This document shows, in pieces, positions 59,626 through 64,000 of a DNA stretch of 64,000 bases. Positions within the stretch are counted from its first letter, which is position 1. The number at the start of each line of letters is the position of its first letter. A program made the position numbers and the translations under genes. This stretch comes from JAABPW01 sp038330175 (GTDB lineage Bacteria; Verrucomicrobiota; Kiritimatiellia; CAIKKV01; CAITUY01). Under the pieces are notes generated by a model. The model searched no databases and was not told the DNA's origin. It saw nothing but the letters and a program-made list of their open reading frames with translations. The DNA is taken from assembly GCA_038330175.1 (NCBI GenBank), contig JBBQNS010000003.1:3656-67655 (forward strand). Direction: 5' to 3'.

Positions 59626-60248
59626 TGATTTGGCAGGATTCCATTATCTCCGGAACCTCGCGCGAAAAAATAGCAGACCGACTGCTAACCGATGTCCCCG
59701 CCCTTTGCGGTAACCCCGCCCTCGCCTCACACCCCCCCTTGGCGGAGGCCGCCCAGGGTGTTGCCTTATACCTTGATCAAATTGAGGTGATTCCTGAGGA
59801 ATTGGACCCTCGCCAGTCACGCGAACTACTCGCTCATGCTTTAGACGCCGCTGGGGAGGTGGCATTAGCCCGACGCATCCGCCTATTTGGCAACCGCATC
59901 ATCTATCCTGCTTCATGGATCGCGTGCGGGCGGGAAACCGTGTGGGTACTTGATACCCGCCAACTTATCACCTCGCGAGATGCCGGAATGGAATTGATTT
60001 TTTTTGAGCGCATTCGGATTGTCCTCTCCACCTTTGCCGACATCTGGGACTCAAGCTCAGGCCGAGGATTTCTGGGGCTCAAAGGCATGGAGGTCACCGC
60101 TGCTATTATCTTAGGCCCAGCCCCCTCCAAACGCTCGCTACAGGCGCTCACATCGGAAATGCGAGCCCTGGCAGCACGGCACCTCGAATATTTTCTGACC
60201 CAGCGCGGCTGGGATGTAGCACCCGCTATTCTCACTCTGTTACCCTGA
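59625..60248 (+). CDS. Protein of unknown function coupled to nrdR
   Basis: A 207-residue soluble protein without signal peptide or TM segment. I recognise no domain. It is Ala/Leu/Arg-rich, mostly helical at the ends, with a central strand-rich part (GNRIIYPASWIACGRETVWVLDTRQLI). Start ATG shares a base with the nrdR stop. It could be involved in nucleotide metabolism by association; nothing in the sequence says so. Confidence 0.75.
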   Translation: MIWQDSIISGTSREKIADRLLTDVPALCGNPALASHPPLAEAAQGVALYLDQIEVIPEELDPRQSRELLAHALDAAGEVALARRIRLFGNRIIYPASWIACGRETVWVLDTRQLITSRDAGMELIFFERIRIVLSTFADIWDSSSGRGFLGLKGMEVTAAIILGPAPSKRSLQALTSEMRALAARHLEYFLTQRGWDVAPAILTLLP

Positions 60249-60292
60249 ATTTTAGTTATTTAAAAAATACCTTATAAAAGGAGAAAATAATA

Positions 60293-61258
60293 ATGATCGC
60301 AGAAGAACGCCTTCAATCCGAGCTGAACAACACATTGAATGAAACCCACTTCTCTGGCCTTGGTGAACGGCTATATGGCAAGGTACGTGAGAGTTATCTC
60401 CAAAAGAATCAACGGATCATCGTGACGACAGACCGGGTATCCGCTTTCGATTGCATTATCGGCACGATCCCCTTCAAGGGTCAGGTTCTGAATCAAATGG
60501 CGGCATTCTGGTTTGAAAAAACGAAATCGATCGTTCCTAACCATCTGCTCTCCATCCCGGATCCCAACGTCATGATTGTGCATGAGTGCGAACAACTCCC
60601 ACTTGAATTTATTGTTCGGAGCTATGTCACCGGGGTGACTAAAACATCAGCCTGGTACAACTATGAACGCGGGGTACGCTATTTTTGTGGCAACACCCTC
60701 CCCGAAGGATTGAAAAAAGATCAGAAACTAGAACGCCCGATTCTCACCCCGACAACGAAACACGAAAAACACGATCGTCCTATCTCCCGTGAGGAAGCCA
60801 TTCAGGAAGGATTAATTGACGCTGAAACCTATGACGCCGCCGCCGCTCTATGCTTCGAACTTTTTGACGCCGGCGTTAAGCATGCCTCTAAACAAGGCCT
60901 CATCCTCGTTGATACAAAATATGAAATCGGCAAGTTAAATGGGAAGTTGGTGGTTTCAGACGAAATCCACACTCCCGACTCATCGCGTTATTGGTTCGCT
61001 GACACCTACGATTCTCTTTTCGGAGCAGGAAAAGAACAGCGCAAAATTGACAAAGAGTATATCCGCGAGTGGTTGGTATCGCAGGGATTCCGGGGAGAGG
61101 GCACGCCCCCGGAACTGACCGAAGCCGTCCGTATCGAAGCCGCCAAACGTTATATTCAAGCCTATGAACTGGTCACAGGCCAGAAATTTATGGTCACCGA
61201 TGAACCTGTAGCAGCCCGTATAGCCAACAATCTAAGACGAGCCGGCTGCATGAAATAA
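60293..61258 (+). CDS. purC: Phosphoribosylaminoimidazole-succinocarboxamide synthase
   Basis: A 321-residue SAICAR synthetase. YGKVRESYLQKNQRIIVTTDRVSAFDC, LEFIVRSYVTGVTKTSAW and LVDTKYEIG are the typical blocks. It is longer than the 240-residue E. coli form and resembles the longer version found in yeast and some bacteria. AAAGGAG precedes the ATG; a TATAAA with weak -35 lies upstream. It acts one step before purB, encoded at 44,688. Confidence 0.95.
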   Translation: MIAEERLQSELNNTLNETHFSGLGERLYGKVRESYLQKNQRIIVTTDRVSAFDCIIGTIPFKGQVLNQMAAFWFEKTKSIVPNHLLSIPDPNVMIVHECEQLPLEFIVRSYVTGVTKTSAWYNYERGVRYFCGNTLPEGLKKDQKLERPILTPTTKHEKHDRPISREEAIQEGLIDAETYDAAAALCFELFDAGVKHASKQGLILVDTKYEIGKLNGKLVVSDEIHTPDSSRYWFADTYDSLFGAGKEQRKIDKEYIREWLVSQGFRGEGTPPELTEAVRIEAAKRYIQAYELVTGQKFMVTDEPVAARIANNLRRAGCMK

Positions 61259-61269
61259 AAGCGAGCCCC

Positions 61270-61884
61270 TCATCCACGAGCCAACAAGCTATCGATCTGA
61301 TCCAAGCAGATTTGGGACCAGGTCTCCATGCGGTCATACATGGCTTTAAGCTCGCTTACAGTCCGGAATCCTGATTCTGTAATGACTCCTTCGCGTTTTC
61401 GGACATCGGAGGATGGGGAGTGCAAGATATGGATGACCCCAAGATGAACCTGACCGACCGGCGTTAGGTCATCGTTTAATAGAGCCACTACCTTATGGCT
61501 ATACCCAGCGGGGAGAATAACTTCCTCCTCTAGCTCTCTAATGGCCGCCCGATTGTAAATATTATTATCAAACAAGTCTAAGTCCTGATTATTGATATGG
61601 CCACCAATACCCATGGACGCCTTGGCCACCAAACGATCTTCCCCGGATTTTTTGCCTCGAACATAACACCAAATCCGCTCTTCATGGCAAATCAGGAAGT
61701 AGGGAATCAACTGTTTTAGGGACGTGTCTTGCTCAGCTTTATGGCGTGGCACAAAACGATAGTTTCGCGGATCTAATAAATCCGGCAAATACCGTTCAGT
61801 GTCCAGCATCAAACCTTGAAACATGCCGATCCGCTCAACTAGCGCACGCTCCACTACCAATACATTTTCAAGATCCTTGTTCAT
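61270..61884 (-). CDS. Nudix-family protein
   Basis: A 204-residue protein with a Nudix-like segment at about 95-130: GGHINNQDLDLFDNNIYNRAAIRELEEEV, corresponding to Gx5Ex7REUxEE with some extra residues between G and E. The N-terminal half is unknown. The Nudix family hydrolyses nucleotides linked to X. Start at 61884 (MNKDLENV) rather than 61902; no ribosome site is seen for either. Convergent with purC, 11 bases apart. Confidence 0.8.
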   Translation of the reverse strand: MNKDLENVLVVERALVERIGMFQGLMLDTERYLPDLLDPRNYRFVPRHKAEQDTSLKQLIPYFLICHEERIWCYVRGKKSGEDRLVAKASMGIGGHINNQDLDLFDNNIYNRAAIRELEEEVILPAGYSHKVVALLNDDLTPVGQVHLGVIHILHSPSSDVRKREGVITESGFRTVSELKAMYDRMETWSQICLDQIDSLLARG

Positions 61885-61942
61885 AGGCAATGATGCTAAC
61901 ACAGCTAACAGGATCTAATAAACAGGAAATAAACCAAAATAA

Positions 61943-61970
61943 TTGGAAATTTAGATTATTCTGGTAACTT
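61943..61970 (+). promoter_or_regulatory. Possible leaderless promoter of the receiver-kinase gene
   Basis: TTGGAA (61943-61948), 16-base spacer, TAACTT (61965-61970), then 9 bases to ATG 61980, which has no ribosome site. The boxes are weak. Confidence 0.4.
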
Positions 61971-61979
61971 AAGCTTCAA

Positions 61980-63122
61980 ATGGAACCCGATCGCATGAAC
62001 CAGATTACGGCTGATATTCTCATCGTAGACGACATTCCAGCCAACCTTCAGTTTTTGGCAGCCATGTTTAAAATGCGCGGGTACACAACACGGGCAGCCC
62101 TGAGCGGCAAACTGGCCATTCAAGCCGTCAAAAACAAAATCCCCGATCTCATTCTGTTAGACGTGCGCATGCCGGATATCGACGGCTTCGAGGTCTGTAA
62201 AAGAATCAAAGCGGACCCCGTATTTTCGGATATTCCCGTCATTTTCGTGAGCGGTGGAGACGAAACTCTGGATAAAGTTAAGGCATTCTCATCCGGGGGT
62301 GTCGATTATATCACCCGTCCTTTTCAAATAGACGAAGTATTTTCTCGAATTTCGACGCATCTTGACCTGCGCCGACAAAGAGAACAATTGAGGAATACCT
62401 TGCAACGCATGCAGGAGCTGGAAGCTTTGCGAGATGATCTGATCCACACGATTATCCACGACCTAAGAAACCCTCTTTGCGCGATTGAGAATTATCTTGA
62501 GCTCATCAAAACGGACGAAGCCGACTCTCTCTCTCCGAAAGTATCATCGTACCTCACTGAAGCGCAGGCCCATACAGGCAACATGATCGAAATGATTAAT
62601 TCTATTTTGGATGTTAACAGAATGGAAAATCGCACCTTACCTCTGAACCTCGCCATGTGCGATCTCGTCGATTTGTCCGGGCAGGTAATCCGAAGTATGG
62701 AGCCCTTGAGAGACTCGCGCGCCCTGACCCTGGTCGCCCCTCTTTTGCCCATTCAGGCAATAGTAGACTCAGGCCTAGTTCGCAGAATGCTCGCCAACCT
62801 AATCACAAATACCATCCGTTCAACCCGCGATGTAAGTGGACACATCCACATCAGTCTTCATCAAATCCATGACAGGGTGAGAATTAACATTGAAGACAAC
62901 GGAGCGCCCATTCCAGCGGAAGAACATCTCAATGTCTTCGAAAAATATACTCAGGCAAATTCCGCCCTCAGCGGAAGCGGACCTTATATCCCCGGGTTAG
63001 GGCTTCCGTTCTGTAAGCTTGTGGCTGAAGCCCATGGTGGCTGTATCGGAATAGAAAATACGCCTAATCCAGGAAACATGTTCTGGGTCGAGCTCCCCAT
63101 ATCCGGCCCACCTCCCAGATAG
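61980..63122 (+). CDS. Receiver domain-histidine kinase hybrid
   Basis: A 380-residue cytoplasmic protein: receiver domain (residues 12-125; LIVDDIPANLQFLAAMF, acceptor Asp in ILLDVRMPDIDG; RPF where Lys is usual), a coiled stretch, then HisKA with IIHDLRNPLCAI and a HATPase domain with N-box LANLITNT, G1 DNGAPI and G2 GLGLPFCKL. This domain order (receiver first) is common in proteins that respond to another kinase. Both receiver-containing kinases of the window have Arg in place of Lys. Confidence 0.88.
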   Translation: MEPDRMNQITADILIVDDIPANLQFLAAMFKMRGYTTRAALSGKLAIQAVKNKIPDLILLDVRMPDIDGFEVCKRIKADPVFSDIPVIFVSGGDETLDKVKAFSSGGVDYITRPFQIDEVFSRISTHLDLRRQREQLRNTLQRMQELEALRDDLIHTIIHDLRNPLCAIENYLELIKTDEADSLSPKVSSYLTEAQAHTGNMIEMINSILDVNRMENRTLPLNLAMCDLVDLSGQVIRSMEPLRDSRALTLVAPLLPIQAIVDSGLVRRMLANLITNTIRSTRDVSGHIHISLHQIHDRVRINIEDNGAPIPAEEHLNVFEKYTQANSALSGSGPYIPGLGLPFCKLVAEAHGGCIGIENTPNPGNMFWVELPISGPPPR

Positions 63123-63174
63123 GTGTCCCCTGATGAATTGAATCGACCGGGCCTTGGTAAGGATCTGTTCCTAA

Positions 63175-63849
63175 TCACGCTTTCCAAATCTCAACCTCCG
63201 GAACCTCCCGTAAAGCCCGCCCCGTTACGACCTCTTCGCCTCGCCGCAAAAGTTTTTCAATAATCCCATCTTTTTCAGAACCTGTTGCGAGAATCATCAG
63301 CCGATCGACTCGGGCTAGCAAATCGGGTGTCACAGAAATCCGGTCTGGCTTTGGCTCATGCGGGATGGCAACAGCGAACCTATCCTTCCCGCGCTCGATA
63401 TCACTGAAAGAAAATAACGAAGCTGTATGTCCATCAGCCCCGATCCCCAAAAGGCCCCATGCAATACGCCCCCCCCCGCTTAAAAACCGGAGCAATTCCT
63501 GGTGGTACTGGGAGGCCGCCCTTTCCAAAGATTGCCCAGTATGTACACGCATCACCCGGGAGGCAGGGATCCCCAGCGACTGGAGCAGGGCCACCGTGTG
63601 ATGATAGTTATTTTCATCGGAGGAATCGGGAACATGACGTTCGTCAGAATAAAGTATATGTGCCTGCGCAGAAGCCTTCACGCCTCGTTCTACCAATATC
63701 TCATAAATTCCAAGGGGTGTTTTCCCGCCGGAAAGCATCACGGCAAAAGGGCTGGCGCCTTTTGTTTGAAAGCACAGAGCCAAGCCATCGGCCATTTTTT
63801 GTTGCAGATCTACTACCGAGGGAAAAGAGGTCAATTTAAATATAGCCAT
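63175..63849 (-). CDS. pgl: 6-phosphogluconolactonase
   Basis: A 224-residue enzyme of the pentose phosphate pathway (DevB/SOL type), hydrolysing 6-phosphogluconolactone. MLSGGKTPLGIYEILV, LYSDERHVPDSSDENNY and LLGIGADGHTASLFSF are the characteristic blocks. ATG 63849 was preferred to 63879, since the domain starts at AIFKL. No zwf or gnd is seen in the window; they may lie beyond the right edge. Confidence 0.92.
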   Translation of the reverse strand: MAIFKLTSFPSVVDLQQKMADGLALCFQTKGASPFAVMLSGGKTPLGIYEILVERGVKASAQAHILYSDERHVPDSSDENNYHHTVALLQSLGIPASRVMRVHTGQSLERAASQYHQELLRFLSGGGRIAWGLLGIGADGHTASLFSFSDIERGKDRFAVAIPHEPKPDRISVTPDLLARVDRLMILATGSEKDGIIEKLLRRGEEVVTGRALREVPEVEIWKA

Positions 63850-63944
63850 AGTATTTAGGCCCCGCCAGCCATTAGCCAATGCAACACCATGGTCCTAAGC
63901 GGTGCTTCGTCTTCATGCACAGTTGCTAATCATCAAAGATTGTC

Positions 63945-64000
63945 ATGGTGAGACCAGAAAAACAAGTGAAACGGCCGATTTTTGGCAGACCGCTGCTTGG
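63945..64000 (+). CDS. Possible start of a gene cut by the right edge
   Basis: ATG 63945 opens a frame of 18 codons to the end (VRPEKQVKRPIFGRPLL). There is no ribosome site and too little sequence to judge. It may be chance. Confidence 0.2.
   Translation, partial: MVRPEKQVKRPIFGRPLL

Noticed and set aside
1..64000. tRNA, rRNA, tmRNA, riboswitch, CRISPR or prophage regions
   Set aside because: Read through the intergenic regions on both strands; no cloverleaf with conserved TTCGA arm, no regular repeat-spacer array and no phage genes were seen. Small RNAs without strong structure would be missed.

Overview
The window reads as a chromosomal segment of a Gram-negative, diderm bacterium of the PVC group. 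Kiritimatiellota or a close relative is my best guess; this is inference from gene content, since there is no rRNA in the window. The indications are: a dcw cluster with a meso-diaminopimelate-type MurE, lipoproteins and LolA-like carriers, a GT3 (eukaryote-type) glycogen synthase, a NfeD/NfeD/flotillin operon, a tandem NDK-like protein, DUF2851 and DUF1573 proteins, and many short dispersed palindromes. Coding density is high and many neighbouring genes overlap by 1-11 bases. No tRNA, rRNA, CRISPR array, prophage or complete insertion sequence was seen.

1-14,700: after a truncated ORF that ends in short G-rich repeats comes a co-directional biosynthetic cluster (699-12,188). It encodes a ketoreductase, a CrtI-like FAD oxidoreductase, a ketosynthase, an acyl carrier protein, a PlsC-like acyltransferase, an AMP-forming ligase, a radical SAM enzyme fused to a hotdog dehydratase, a LolA-like carrier, an MMPL exporter and a DUF3261-like lipoprotein. 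This is the layout of a type II FAS-derived polyene lipid pathway (aryl polyene/flexirubin type) with its own outer-membrane delivery set, but with a radical SAM step and a reduced gene set. This is the strongest candidate for an undescribed system here. Downstream are an HExxH lipoprotein, a second LolA-like protein and a small secreted protein.

14,600-24,700: a YidD-like/TPR pair on the minus strand, then a membrane-microdomain operon (long NfeD, short NfeD, a bactofilin-like membrane protein, FloA and a small anchored protein), and on the minus strand an odd receiver/kinase protein, a DUF1573 protein and a LysM lipoprotein.

24,800-39,500: metabolic and housekeeping genes (class IV aminotransferase, aspartate-type aminotransferase, tandem NDK, LuxR-type regulator, endonuclease III, DEAD-box helicase, cupin, ferredoxin, corrinoid adenosyltransferase, TGS-uridine kinase type nucleoside kinase, DUF2851, CPBP protease). 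A perfect FNR-type dyad lies upstream of the ferredoxin gene.

39,500-57,000 (minus strand): a very large membrane protein fused to a GT9 glycosyltransferase, purM and purB, and a dcw cluster in the order mraZ-rsmH-ftsL-ftsI-murE-murF-mraY-murD-LysM-ftsW. The cluster stops at ftsW; murG, murC, ddl, ftsQ, ftsA and ftsZ are absent from this window. 57,000-64,000: glycogen synthase, nrdR with an unknown partner, purC, a Nudix protein, a receiver-kinase protein and 6-phosphogluconolactonase.
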